Counted from the stretch's first letter, positions 41,963 to 51,209 are shown. The stretch is DNA of 64,000 nucleotides from Bacillota bacterium (GCA_023386495.1 JAEWJS010000132.1:62001-126000), one strand, 5' to 3'. Numbers and translations: made by a program. The notes: generated from the sequence alone by a model not told the origin.

Positions 41963-44590
41963 TTGAAAGAGTACCCGTTACTCCATACCAAACTGCATAT
42001 CCCCCAGCCGCGGCCGGCGACCATCCATCGGCCACGCTTATTCGAGCGGTTGAACGAGGGCCTGCATCGCAAGTTAACGCTCGTGTCGGCGCCAGCCGGC
42101 TACGGCAAGACCACGCTGATCAGCGACTGGGCCGCCGGATGCGGCCGAAGCGTCGCGTGGTTCTCGGTGTCCGGGCATGACAATGATCTCGCGCAATTCC
42201 TCTCCTATTTCATTACCGCCCTACAAACCATCGAGAAGCAGATCGGCAATCGGTCATTGAACCTGCTCCAGTCTCAACAGTCCCCGCCAACGGAACTCAT
42301 CCTCACTTATCTTCTGAACGAGATTCACTTGCTTCCTCAGCCATGCGTGCTTGTCCTGGAGGACTTGCATGCCATTCATTCAGCGTCCATTCTTGCAGCG
42401 ATCCATTATATGCTGGACAATCTTCCGCCGCAGCTGCACCTCGTGATCATTACCCGCCAGGACGCTAGTCTTGATGTAGCTCAGTTGCGCGTCCGAGATC
42501 AGCTGACGGAGCTGCGGGATGCGGACCTGCGGTTCACGGCTCATGAGGCAGCGGCGTTCCTGCGCGCGATGGGTCTGGAACTGTCTGCTGACGATATCGC
42601 CCTGCTCGAGGAGCGTACCGAGGGCTGGGCAGCGGGCCTGCAATTAGCCGCATTGTCGATGCGCGGGAGTGCGGATCACGCGGCGTTCATTCGCTCCTTC
42701 ACAGGCAGCCATCCCCATGTCATGGAATACCTATTGGAACAGGTCGTTCAGAAGCAGCCGGAGCACATGCAGACCTTCTTGATGCGCACGTCTATTCTTG
42801 ACCGGATGTGCGGCTCGCTATGCGATGCCTTAATGGACGGGGACGTGGAAGCCGGTATGCCGTCAGGCGACGAATTATTGCTCCAGCTGGAGCATGCGAA
42901 CTTGTTCATCGTTGCGCTCGATCGTGAACAGCGTTGGTACAGGTATCATCATCTCTTCGCGGAGCTATTGAGGCAAAGACTGCAGCGCAGGTCAGCGTCC
43001 GGTGCAGGGCTAGGCGTGGCTGAGCTGCATATTCGCGCCAGTGAATGGTATGAGCGAGAGGGGCATGACGCAGAAGCGTTCCAGCATGCTGCTGCCGCGT
43101 ATGATATCGAGCGGGCCGAACGGCTAGTCGAAGGCCGTGGGATGCCGCTGTATCTGCGGGGGTTGATGATGCCTGTACAGCATTGGCTGGAATCGTTGGA
43201 TCGATCGGTGTTGGATGAGCGCCCCTCCTTATGGGTGGCTTATGCATGGACGCTGACCATGTCCGGTCAGCCGGTCAGCCATGTGGAGGACAAGCTCAGG
43301 TCGGCTGAATCGGTCTTGCAGAGACGGGAGCCGGACGAACAGACGCGCGACCTTGCTGGGCGGATCGCTGTCGTGCAGGCGATGCTGGCGATTCCCCTGA
43401 ATCAAGTGGATGTGATGATGCGTAAGTCCCGGCAAGCGTTGGCGTTGCTGCATTCCAGCAATCTGCCGATTCGTACCAGCGCGACATGGACGTTGGGGCT
43501 TGCCTGTCAGCTGCAGGGCGACTACGCCGCGGCAAGTCAAGCCTATCATGAGGCTATCGCGGCTAGCGCGGCGACAGGCAATCGGATGATCACCATCGCA
43601 GCCACGATCTGTCTAGGCCAAGTCCAAGAGGCCGAGAATCGGCTTGAGCTGGCAGCCGAGACCTATCGGAGCGTATTGCAATCGGCAGGCGATCCGCCGC
43701 CACCCAACACATGCGAAGCGTATCTAGGCTTGGCGCGCATTCATTATCAGTGGGACAATCTGGGCGAGGCGGAGCAGTATGCCCGATTGAGCGCCCAATT
43801 AGCCACGCATATCCAGACCATCGATACGCCTGCTGTCTGTTACGTATTGCTTGCAAGCGTGAGGCTTGCGCAAGGCGATCTGACCGGCGCAGCCGCCATG
43901 CTGGATCACGCCGAGCAATTCTTGCGTAGGCGGCAGCAGCCTGGGTATGCCACCTCGGCCATTATGGAAGTGCGCGTGCTTCTGCAGCTGGAGCGGGGGG
44001 ATCTAGAGGCAGCCGCCAGAATGGCGGTAAGGGATGAGCCGTCGGTTAGCCGAGTGCGTGTCCTATTAACGCAAGGAGACGCTGCTGCGGCAATCGCGAT
44101 GCTGGATAAGCTTATGGAACAGGTCCAGAATCATGAGATGCCCAAGCTGCGGCTCTTGCTTGCGATCGCCTATGATGCCCAAGGCCAGCAGGATGAGGCG
44201 CTCCGAATCGTGGAGGAAGTGTTCGCGTATGGCGCAGCCGGAGGCTGCATTCGGCTATTCGCAGACGAAGGCAAGCCGATGCGGAGCCTGCTGGCTGAAG
44301 CGGCGGCTCGCGGCATCATGCCGGACTATGCCGGCAAGCTTATGCTTGCGTTCCGCAGGCAGGATCAGCCTTCAGCAGCGCGTAAGCCGGCGTGGATCGA
44401 ACCGCTGAGCAAGCGTGAATTGCTCGTTTTGCAGCTGATCGCGCAAGGCTGCTCGAACCGCGAGATCGGCGAGCGGCTGTTCCTCGCAGAGGATACGGTC
44501 AAAGGGTACAATCGCCGTATCTTCGGCAAGCTTCAAGTGCAGCGGCGTACGGAAGCGGTCGCTCGCGCCCGCGAGTGGGGGTTCATCTAA
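41963..44590 (+). CDS. MalT-type LuxR-family ATP-dependent transcriptional activator
   Basis: 875 residues from TTG 41963, behind AGGATGATGG. An STAND NTPase module has Walker A SAPAGYGKTT near residue 43 and Walker B-like VLVLEDLHAIH. Winged-helix and TPR-like repeats (residues ~350-780; MLAIPLNQVD, AYLGLARIHYQW, LLLAIAYDAQGQ) form the sensor. The last 65 residues are a LuxR-type HTH (LSKRELLVLQLIAQGCSNREIGERLFLAEDTVK). Such activators bind inducer and ATP, then oligomerise at promoters. The enzyme gene starting at 44702 on the same strand is a possible target. Confidence 0.9.
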   Translation: MKEYPLLHTKLHIPQPRPATIHRPRLFERLNEGLHRKLTLVSAPAGYGKTTLISDWAAGCGRSVAWFSVSGHDNDLAQFLSYFITALQTIEKQIGNRSLNLLQSQQSPPTELILTYLLNEIHLLPQPCVLVLEDLHAIHSASILAAIHYMLDNLPPQLHLVIITRQDASLDVAQLRVRDQLTELRDADLRFTAHEAAAFLRAMGLELSADDIALLEERTEGWAAGLQLAALSMRGSADHAAFIRSFTGSHPHVMEYLLEQVVQKQPEHMQTFLMRTSILDRMCGSLCDALMDGDVEAGMPSGDELLLQLEHANLFIVALDREQRWYRYHHLFAELLRQRLQRRSASGAGLGVAELHIRASEWYEREGHDAEAFQHAAAAYDIERAERLVEGRGMPLYLRGLMMPVQHWLESLDRSVLDERPSLWVAYAWTLTMSGQPVSHVEDKLRSAESVLQRREPDEQTRDLAGRIAVVQAMLAIPLNQVDVMMRKSRQALALLHSSNLPIRTSATWTLGLACQLQGDYAAASQAYHEAIAASAATGNRMITIAATICLGQVQEAENRLELAAETYRSVLQSAGDPPPPNTCEAYLGLARIHYQWDNLGEAEQYARLSAQLATHIQTIDTPAVCYVLLASVRLAQGDLTGAAAMLDHAEQFLRRRQQPGYATSAIMEVRVLLQLERGDLEAAARMAVRDEPSVSRVRVLLTQGDAAAAIAMLDKLMEQVQNHEMPKLRLLLAIAYDAQGQQDEALRIVEEVFAYGAAGGCIRLFADEGKPMRSLLAEAAARGIMPDYAGKLMLAFRRQDQPSAARKPAWIEPLSKRELLVLQLIAQGCSNREIGERLFLAEDTVKGYNRRIFGKLQVQRRTEAVARAREWGFI

Positions 44591-44701
44591 TTCCAGGAAG
44601 TTAACACCTTCGTGTCTACTGTCCCTGCAGCATATTCTCTACAATTAGGGGATAAGGAGCCGGCATTCGGCTTCAGATTGTTGCAGATGAGGTGACGAAA
44701 G

Positions 44702-45670
44702 ATGAAAACAATCATGCATCAGAAATACGGTTCTCCCGATGTGCTGCATTTGGTCGAGGCGGAGACGCCTGTTCCTCAGGAACATGAAGTCGTTATTCAG
44801 CTGTACGCCACGACGGCAACGGCAGTGGATTGTGCCTTCCGCCAAGGCAATCCTCCCGTCGCAAGATTGTTCACAGGGCTCATGAGGCCGAAGCGGCCGA
44901 TCCTAGGCTCCGTCGTGGCTGGGGAGATTATGGCAGTGGGCAGCAAGGTGAGCCGATTCAAGCCCGGAGATCGCGTGTACGGCGAAGGCCACAGCACATA
45001 TGCCGAGTATGTATGCTTGCCGGAGAGCGCGGGGCTCATGATTCTGCCGGCTGATGTTCGTTATGAGGAAGCGGCTGCGATTCCATATGGAGCGCTGACA
45101 GCTCTGCCCTGTCTCCGAGATTCAGGTAAGGTCCAGAAGGGACAGCATATTCTGATCAACGGCGCTTCCGGAGCCATCGGCACGTGCGCGGTCCAACTGG
45201 CCAAGTATTATGGAGCAACCGTGACCGGGGTGTGCAGTACCGATAATCTGGCACTGGTGAAGTCGCTCGGAGCCGATAAGGTCATCGATTATACGGCAGA
45301 GGACTTCACGGACAAGACGCAAGCGTATGACATGATCTTCGATGTCGCAGGCAAGAGCTCTTTCGCACGCAGCGAGAAGGCATTGAAGCCGCATGGGACG
45401 TATCTGACGATCGTTTCGTCGCCCGCCATTATTTTTCAGCAGATGTGGACCTCGAAGCTCGGGAACGTCAAGGCGATGCTGGCCTTAACCGGCCTGCGGC
45501 CTGCAGCGGAGCGGCTCAAGGATCTCGCATTCATCACCGAGCTTCTCGACGCAGGCGCGCTTAAGGCCGTCATCGATCGATCCTATTCGCTGGAACAGAT
45601 CGTCGATGCGCATCGTTACCTGGAAGCGGGGCATAAGAGAGGCAGCGTCGTCATAACCATTCGTGCTTGA
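44702..45670 (+). CDS. Quinone oxidoreductase-like NADPH-dependent MDR protein
   Basis: 322 residues. Medium-chain dehydrogenase/reductase fold, with GroES-like N-terminal domain and Rossmann domain (ILINGASGAIGTCAVQLAKYYGATVTGVCS). No structural or catalytic zinc ligands are seen, which places it with quinone reductase and enoyl reductase-like members rather than alcohol dehydrogenases. VVAGEIMAVGSKVSRFKPGDRV is the GroES motif. The MalT-type regulator ends 111 bases upstream, and regulation by it is possible. Confidence 0.88.
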   Translation: MKTIMHQKYGSPDVLHLVEAETPVPQEHEVVIQLYATTATAVDCAFRQGNPPVARLFTGLMRPKRPILGSVVAGEIMAVGSKVSRFKPGDRVYGEGHSTYAEYVCLPESAGLMILPADVRYEEAAAIPYGALTALPCLRDSGKVQKGQHILINGASGAIGTCAVQLAKYYGATVTGVCSTDNLALVKSLGADKVIDYTAEDFTDKTQAYDMIFDVAGKSSFARSEKALKPHGTYLTIVSSPAIIFQQMWTSKLGNVKAMLALTGLRPAAERLKDLAFITELLDAGALKAVIDRSYSLEQIVDAHRYLEAGHKRGSVVITIRA

Positions 45671-45741
45671 CACGTGCGCTACGGCTGAAACATTCCTGCA
45701 GCTCTTCGCGTCTATGACCGGAGAGGGAGGCGAGAGGCAGA

Positions 45742-47523
45742 ATGAATATACGTAATGCCCTGGTTACCATAGGCTTATGCGCAGGCTTAATCGGCGGCAT
45801 GCCGGCCTATGCGGAGGATACCGCGATGAAGAGGCCGCTCCGCGAAGCATTCGATCAGACGGTTATCGTGCCGTTCCAATATCAAGGCAAAGCATTCGTG
45901 AACGGTCAGAAAATGGACGTATTCGGAGATTACTCGATCGTGCAGCGAAATGGGCGCGTACTCGTCCCGATTAGGTTAATGAGCTACTTGGCGACGCAAG
46001 TCGACTATGAGCAAGGGTATTGGGAGGCCTCTTGGCAGGCGCATCTGCCGAACGAGGTGCTGCTCACGAATGCCAAGCAGAAGAAGACGATCAAGTTCAC
46101 GGTGAACGACAAGACGATGCTGGTCAATAATGTGCCGCATGAGATGGATGTCGCGCCGCAGACGGTCGACGGCCGGATCGTGCTGCCGCTGCGAAGCGCC
46201 GCTGAAGCGCTGGGCAAGCAGATCGATTGGCTGGACGGCCTGATCCTGATGGGCGACGAGCCCGTTCATCTGCAGCATCCAGAGACGAAGGCGATCGTGC
46301 CGAGCATTAAGGCCCAAATCGAAGACAAGCGGCAGTTTGTCGATTATGATAAGATGGTAAGTCCGCTCACGAAGCTCGGGAATGCGAGCTATTATGTGAA
46401 GCGGACGTATCACGCCACGGGCGTAACTGAGACATTGATGAGGCGGGAGGACGGCAAGCGGGAAGGGACTGCATTGAAGCTGCCGAACGGTGCCGGGCTT
46501 TCCGATGCGAAGCTGGTCGGTCAGGAGCTGTTCTATATCGCGACGGTCGACGATCAAGGGACCCTGTATGCACATGACTTGCAGAAGGATCAGTCGCGCC
46601 GAATCGCGGCGATCGGCACCTGGGATCCATCGTGGGGATGGCTGGGCGAGGTGCAATACGTTGATGGACAGCTGTATGTCATCTTGCATAGAGGGGATAA
46701 CACGATGGGCGGCGATTCCTTGTATCGGATGTTGAACGGCGAATTCCAGCATGTGGCGGATGCCAAAAGCTTCAGCAATTCCATCATCGATGGTGAGGCG
46801 TTGTACGCGACCGATTTCCACCCGATGTTCGACCCCGCGAATAACCTCAACCGAACCGACATGGCGACGGGGCAGGAGACGGCACTCGGGCAGCCGGGTT
46901 ATGCCTATGGTATCAATCGCAACATCAGCGATCAGAGCGTAAGCTACCGCACGGCGCAAGGGCTGTATGTGACAGGCAATTATCTCTATACGCTGGGCTA
47001 TCTAGAGGGCGACCGAGAAGACTTAAGCGCCGTCTATCGCATCAATCTGAACGATCAATCTCAGGTGAAGCTGACTTCACCGGCCAGCGCGTTCTGGATG
47101 GTGGAGGACGAGATCTACTATCTCGATGCGAATACAGGCAACCTCAAGGCTGTCCGTGCAGACGGCAGCAACGACCGCGTGCTCGTCAGTCAGAACGTGA
47201 TGAACGTGCAGCTTCATGACGGAAGTCTATACTACACTGTGAACGCGGGCGGCTCCTCCTCATCCGAGGTCGGCATACTGTATCAGTACAAGACCGCGAC
47301 GGGGCAGCAGCTGAAGCGCAGTGACAAGTCCGTAACTTCCTACTATGTTGGGAAGACAGGCTTGTACTACGTATCCAAGGGTTACGCTGCAGGCCTATAC
47401 CGGGCGGAGCCGGACGGGCGCAATGTGCGGCTCGTGAATGACAGTATCGAATCGGCGGCGGTGTCCGATGCGGGCGTGACCTACACGTTGACCTATGAGG
47501 AAGGCCTATTTGCCGTTCGATGA
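45742..47523 (+). CDS. Secreted stalk-domain protein with DUF5050-like propeller
   Basis: 593 residues; GGGAGGCGAG precedes ATG 45742. Signal peptide to about residue 25 (PAYA-ED). Residues ~50-165 form a copper-amine-oxidase N-terminal-like 'stalk' domain (RNGRVLVPIRLMSYL; VDGRIVLPLRSAAEALG). Residues ~190-590 contain repeated blades (DGQLYVI, EDEIYYLD, DGSLYYTV) like DUF5050. Function unknown; likely a wall-associated sensor or binding protein. Same plan as the partial gene at 2-1408. Confidence 0.85.
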   Translation: MNIRNALVTIGLCAGLIGGMPAYAEDTAMKRPLREAFDQTVIVPFQYQGKAFVNGQKMDVFGDYSIVQRNGRVLVPIRLMSYLATQVDYEQGYWEASWQAHLPNEVLLTNAKQKKTIKFTVNDKTMLVNNVPHEMDVAPQTVDGRIVLPLRSAAEALGKQIDWLDGLILMGDEPVHLQHPETKAIVPSIKAQIEDKRQFVDYDKMVSPLTKLGNASYYVKRTYHATGVTETLMRREDGKREGTALKLPNGAGLSDAKLVGQELFYIATVDDQGTLYAHDLQKDQSRRIAAIGTWDPSWGWLGEVQYVDGQLYVILHRGDNTMGGDSLYRMLNGEFQHVADAKSFSNSIIDGEALYATDFHPMFDPANNLNRTDMATGQETALGQPGYAYGINRNISDQSVSYRTAQGLYVTGNYLYTLGYLEGDREDLSAVYRINLNDQSQVKLTSPASAFWMVEDEIYYLDANTGNLKAVRADGSNDRVLVSQNVMNVQLHDGSLYYTVNAGGSSSSEVGILYQYKTATGQQLKRSDKSVTSYYVGKTGLYYVSKGYAAGLYRAEPDGRNVRLVNDSIESAAVSDAGVTYTLTYEEGLFAVR

Positions 47524-47550
47524 GACGCGGGCGCACTTCCCCCTGCCGCA

Positions 47551-47559
47551 TGCTATAAT
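47551..47559 (+). promoter_or_regulatory. Extended -10 promoter element of the SGNH gene
   Basis: TGCTATAAT (TGnTATAAT) at 47551-47559, 30 bases before the start; no good -35 box. Confidence 0.5.
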
Positions 47560-47588
47560 GCTAGCAAAAGGTCGAGGGGGAGTCACGA

Positions 47589-48716
47589 TTGAGCAGCAAG
47601 GATAAGCTGGCGGAATATGGACTATCCGACATCCAGCACTTGAAGGTCCACGGTCGAACGACCGGGGACCTCTCGCCGCTGGCGCTATTCTGGACAGCCA
47701 GCGGGGTGGAATGGAATGCCAGAGGCTCTGAGCTGTGGGTAGAAGTCGAGGTCGATTACGCGGCTTACGAGCCGTGGATCAGCATTCTGGTGAACGATGT
47801 ACCCGTGAGCAGGCAGATGCTCCCGGCCGGCCGCTATTGGGTTCCCGTGTTCAGGGGCATGGATCCGAATACGGTCAAAAATATCCGCATCGTCAAGGAC
47901 GTGCAGGCGATGAGCGGTGACCCGCGCCATTCCCTGTTGATTCACGCCGTGAAGTTCGACGGTGAGTTCCTGCCGATCGAGGACAAGCCGTGCCGCTTCG
48001 AATTCATCGGGGACAGCATCACGTCCGGGGAAGGCGCGATCGGCGCGAAAGCCGAGGCGGATTGGATCCCGATGTGGTTCAGCGCCGTACACAATTACAC
48101 CGCGATGACGGCTGCCGCCTTCAAGGCCGACTATCGCATCATCTCGCAGAGCGGCTGGGGCGTACTCACGAGCTGGGACAACAACCCGCATGCGAGCATC
48201 CCGCAGTATTATGACCAAGTCTGCGGATTGCTGACAGGCGAGAAGAATGAGGCGTTAGGCGCCTTGCGGCCCAATGACTTCGAGGCTTGGCAGCCGGATG
48301 TCGTCGTCGTGAATTTGGGGACGAACGACGGCAGTGCCTTCAACACGCCGGAGTGGCGCGATCCTGCGACAGGCGAGTCGCATAAGCAGCGGATGAACGC
48401 GGACGGGTCCTACCATGAAGAAGATCTGCAGAAGTTCATGGACGCGGTTGAGCAGTTCCTGGCTAAGATCAGAGGCCATAACAGCCAAGCGCATATTGTG
48501 TGGGCATACGGCATGCTTGGTCTGCCGATGATGCCCGCCATTCGGCAGGCGGTGGATGCCTACATGGAACGAACAGGTGACAGCCGCATCTCAATCTGCG
48601 AACTGCCTGCTACGACGGAAGCGACCGTCGGCGCAAGGACGCACCCGGGCGCACCGGCCCATGAGCAGGCTGCGGAGACGCTGACCGCACATATTCGCAA
48701 CATACTAGAAGCTTAA
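47589..48716 (+). CDS. SGNH/GDSL esterase with N-terminal beta-sandwich (CE2-like)
   Basis: 375 residues from TTG 47589, behind CGAGGGGGAG. An N-terminal jelly-roll (residues ~20-125) precedes an SGNH hydrolase domain: block I FIGDSITSG with Ser143, block III VNLGTNDGS, and RTHPG with His352. That order (sandwich then SGNH) matches carbohydrate esterase family 2-type deacetylases. No signal peptide, so it may be cytosolic, though the family is often secreted. Probably removes acetyl groups from sugars or glycan fragments. It ends next to a GGCCATCC hairpin facing the convergent small membrane protein gene. Confidence 0.85.
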   Translation: MSSKDKLAEYGLSDIQHLKVHGRTTGDLSPLALFWTASGVEWNARGSELWVEVEVDYAAYEPWISILVNDVPVSRQMLPAGRYWVPVFRGMDPNTVKNIRIVKDVQAMSGDPRHSLLIHAVKFDGEFLPIEDKPCRFEFIGDSITSGEGAIGAKAEADWIPMWFSAVHNYTAMTAAAFKADYRIISQSGWGVLTSWDNNPHASIPQYYDQVCGLLTGEKNEALGALRPNDFEAWQPDVVVVNLGTNDGSAFNTPEWRDPATGESHKQRMNADGSYHEEDLQKFMDAVEQFLAKIRGHNSQAHIVWAYGMLGLPMMPAIRQAVDAYMERTGDSRISICELPATTEATVGARTHPGAPAHEQAAETLTAHIRNILEA

Positions 48717-48721
48717 GCAAG

Positions 48722-48744
48722 AGGCCATCCGCGTTGGATGGCCT
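48722..48744. terminator. GGCCATCC hairpin between convergent genes
   Basis: AGGCCATCC (48722-48730) pairs perfectly with GGATGGCCT (48736-48744), loop GCGTT, without a U tract. Probably terminates either the SGNH gene or the minus-strand operon. Same arm sequence as the hairpins at 5248 and 29287. Confidence 0.5.
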
Positions 48745-48753
48745 TACCTATGT

Positions 48754-49023
48754 CTAATAATTCCCCAGCACAATGCCGAAGCAGGCGACGTTGATCAGTA
48801 CCGTAACACCTGCACCGATGAGCAGTCCCTGCATCATGCCCTTGTTCTTCCGGCACAGAATCAAGGCAGGGATGAGGTACAGAAGCTGCGTGACGCTTAT
48901 GAAGAAGAGGGCGATCGGGAACAAGAAGTTCAACAGATGGAGCAGCGCAAGCAGACCGATGCCCTTCCACACCTGACGCGTATGGCCCTCAGGCTTCGCC
49001 GGTTCTTTATTCGGTTCTTCCAA
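48754..49023 (-). CDS. Small membrane protein at the end of the Lgt-like/radical SAM operon
   Basis: 89 residues from the TTG complementing 49021-49023, chosen because CGGGAGGCG lies just upstream; an ATG at 49056 is possible but has no site. The start lies inside the radical SAM gene (overlap 17 bases), so translation is coupled. After a charged N-terminus there are two or three membrane segments (GIGLLALLHLLNFLFPIALFFISV, LLYLIPALILC, GMMQGLLIGAGVTVLINV). No family recognised. Its placement suggests it is a small subunit or membrane anchor for the two enzymes upstream. Confidence 0.65.
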   Translation of the reverse strand: MEEPNKEPAKPEGHTRQVWKGIGLLALLHLLNFLFPIALFFISVTQLLYLIPALILCRKNKGMMQGLLIGAGVTVLINVACFGIVLGNY

Positions 49024-50446
49024 TCGGCTCGCCTCCCGTTCTGAGCTTGAATTCATCGCGCAGCTCCGCCAGCTTGAGCTCCTGATCGCCGCGGTAGAAC
49101 ATGTTATACGTGTCGAAGGGAATGATGCGCCCGTCCGGATGGACGATGTGGACGCAGGACTTTTTCACGGAACGTACATCGAAGTTATAAGGGTCCAGGA
49201 ACTGCATAATGATGACCCGGAACACATTGTCGTAGCTGATCGTGTCCGGTACCGCGAACATGGGCAGGCAGCACAATAAATTCCGCAGCGAGAGGGCAGA
49301 GGATTCGGGCGAATGCGCGGTCGAGAACAGGTCGAAGATCCGTGACTTCAACGTCTGATCCTGCTCGAACACGATCGTGTTGCGGCCGCCCTCCAGCAGC
49401 ACCTGCGGGTCGATCATCCCCGTCAGCGGCACGACTTCGTCGCCCAGCTTGAGCGCATAGCCCATTGCCAGACAGTCGGGATGACACGGCACCGGAATAA
49501 CATCCTCCGCGCGGAATACGCCCGATTGATCGATAATCTGTTGGCGCACCTCGCTCAGCGTGAGACGGTCCTTCGCGGGGTCATAATCCTCCAGGCGGCC
49601 AGCTGCCTGGATCGGCTGGAAGGTGACGCCGCGCACGGCCGGCTGCTTCAGTCCATATTGGATAATCTCCCCGACCTCATGATCATTGAGTCCCTTCTTC
49701 AGCGTGACGACGAGCGTCGTCGAGATGTTGAATTCGTTCAGATGCTCAATGGCTTTGCGCCTGATCTCCCGAAGATCGGCACCGCGCAGCTCCATCAGCG
49801 TCTCCCGCTCGAAGCTGTCGAACTGCAGGTATAGCTCGAATCCCGGCGTGTACCCGGCCAGGCGCTTGGCGAATTCGCGGTCTTGCGCGATGCGAATGCC
49901 GTTCGTGTTGACCATGATATGCTTGATCGGCTTCTGCTTGGCGAGATCGAGAATCTCGAAGAACTGCGGGTGAATCGTCGGCTCGCCGCCGCTGATCTGC
50001 ACGATATCGGGCTCGCCTTCATTGCGGACGATCGCGTCGAGCATCGCCTCGATCTGTTCCAGCGAGCGCCACGTCTCCCGCTCGGGCGAGGACTGCGCAT
50101 AGCAGATCGGGCACTGCAGATTGCAGCGGTCCGTGACCTCGATCAGCGTCAGGCAGCTGTGTTGCTCATGATCCGGGCATAGCCCGCAATCGTAGGGACA
50201 GCCGTACTTGATCGGCGTGTTCCAGTGCAGCGGCATTTCCGCAGGCTTCAGGAATTCCCTGCACCTCTTATAATAGTCGACGTCGGTGGAGATCAGCACC
50301 TTCTCCCGGCCATGGTGGCCGCAGTACTTGAGCAGGAATACCTGCTCGTCCTCGATAATGACTTTCGCCTCCACTTTACGCAGGCATTGGGAGCAGATGC
50401 TGTTCGTCAATTCATAGAACAGGTAAGGCCGATTGCTAGCGGGCAT
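49007..50446 (-). CDS. Radical SAM protein, COG1964 / archaeal tetraether-synthase-like
   Basis: 479 residues; the ATG overlaps the end of the Lgt-like gene by 11 bases, and GGATGGAGG is upstream. The radical SAM cluster motif is Cys108-x3-Cys112-x2-Cys115 (DRCNLQCPIC). Unusual extra cysteines: Cys18/Cys21 and Cys42 (rubredoxin-like site), Cys83-x3-Cys87-x2-Cys90 plus Cys98 (auxiliary cluster), and later PCHPDC and LLCCLP. SAM-contact GGEPTIHP and VNTNGI are present. This cysteine layout fits COG1964 proteins, the family of archaeal Tes, which joins lipid tails with C-C bonds and has several metal centres. Bacterial members are mostly uncharacterised. Linkage to an Lgt-like lipid enzyme suggests a lipid or lipoprotein acyl modification. 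The exact reaction is inference. Confidence 0.85.
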   Translation of the reverse strand: MPASNRPYLFYELTNSICSQCLRKVEAKVIIEDEQVFLLKYCGHHGREKVLISTDVDYYKRCREFLKPAEMPLHWNTPIKYGCPYDCGLCPDHEQHSCLTLIEVTDRCNLQCPICYAQSSPERETWRSLEQIEAMLDAIVRNEGEPDIVQISGGEPTIHPQFFEILDLAKQKPIKHIMVNTNGIRIAQDREFAKRLAGYTPGFELYLQFDSFERETLMELRGADLREIRRKAIEHLNEFNISTTLVVTLKKGLNDHEVGEIIQYGLKQPAVRGVTFQPIQAAGRLEDYDPAKDRLTLSEVRQQIIDQSGVFRAEDVIPVPCHPDCLAMGYALKLGDEVVPLTGMIDPQVLLEGGRNTIVFEQDQTLKSRIFDLFSTAHSPESSALSLRNLLCCLPMFAVPDTISYDNVFRVIIMQFLDPYNFDVRSVKKSCVHIVHPDGRIIPFDTYNMFYRGDQELKLAELRDEFKLRTGGEPIGRTE

Positions 50447-51209
50447 CGCGGGATTCCTCCATCCGAGTGTTGTGGGGGGGTTGAAGCCATTTGCGCATGA
50501 TGCTGATGTAGTAGATCAGGCCGGCCAGGCAGGCAAGCTGGATGTTATTCAGGCCGAGATAAGGGTGCGGCGTAGGCTTGATGAAGTCGATGCCCAGGCG
50601 GAAGGCGAGATAGCCTGTCATGAACAGCTGGAACACCGCGCCGTCTGGGAGCCGCATGCGATTTTTTACCCCGAGCAGGCATGATCCAAGCAGCAGCAAG
50701 AAGGCGATCTCATAGAGCTGCGTGGGGTGGCGGGAGACGCCGTCTCCAAAATCGATCCCCGTAACCCAGCCTGTAGGCGTGCCGTAGGTATGGTCGTCCA
50801 GACCCGTCATGAAGCAGCCGATCCGCCCGATCGCCATGCCGAGGATGATCGGCAGTGCCATGTCGTCGCCTGTGGATTGCGTCACGCCGATGCGCTTCTT
50901 CACCCACTCGACGCCGATGAGACCGCCTAGCAGCCCGCCGACGATCGTTTTGCCGCCCATGAGGTAGGTGTAGCTGTTCCAATTGTCTACGAGGAGCCGC
51001 GGGTCCTCCAGCCAATACAGTACCTTCGATCCCAAGGCCGCGCCCAGGATGGCGCCGACGATGATCCAGATGCTCTTGTCGGTCGGCAGCCTCTCCTTCC
51101 TGCGCGTATACAGATACACGCGGAAGCCGATGAAATAGGCGAGCGCTTCGAAGAGGACATGGGGATGCAGCTTGAACAGTCCGAGGTCGATCCAGATGGG
51201 GAATGTCAT
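50436..51209 (-). CDS. Lgt-like (prolipoprotein diacylglyceryl transferase family) membrane protein
   Basis: 257 residues with about seven membrane segments. Canonical Lgt parts: GRIGCFMTGLDDHTYG at the position of the GRIGN-F signature, and HPTQLYE. But the essential HGG loop is VGG here (KTIVGGLLGG), so the catalytic His equivalent is Val, and GRIGN has Cys for Asn. This argues for a paralogue with another acceptor or role rather than the housekeeping Lgt. It is the first gene of a coupled operon with the radical SAM protein and a small membrane protein, which makes lipid modification likely. Divergent from a lipoprotein gene, 71 bases away. Confidence 0.85.
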   Translation of the reverse strand: MTFPIWIDLGLFKLHPHVLFEALAYFIGFRVYLYTRRKERLPTDKSIWIIVGAILGAALGSKVLYWLEDPRLLVDNWNSYTYLMGGKTIVGGLLGGLIGVEWVKKRIGVTQSTGDDMALPIILGMAIGRIGCFMTGLDDHTYGTPTGWVTGIDFGDGVSRHPTQLYEIAFLLLLGSCLLGVKNRMRLPDGAVFQLFMTGYLAFRLGIDFIKPTPHPYLGLNNIQLACLAGLIYYISIMRKWLQPPHNTRMEESRDAR

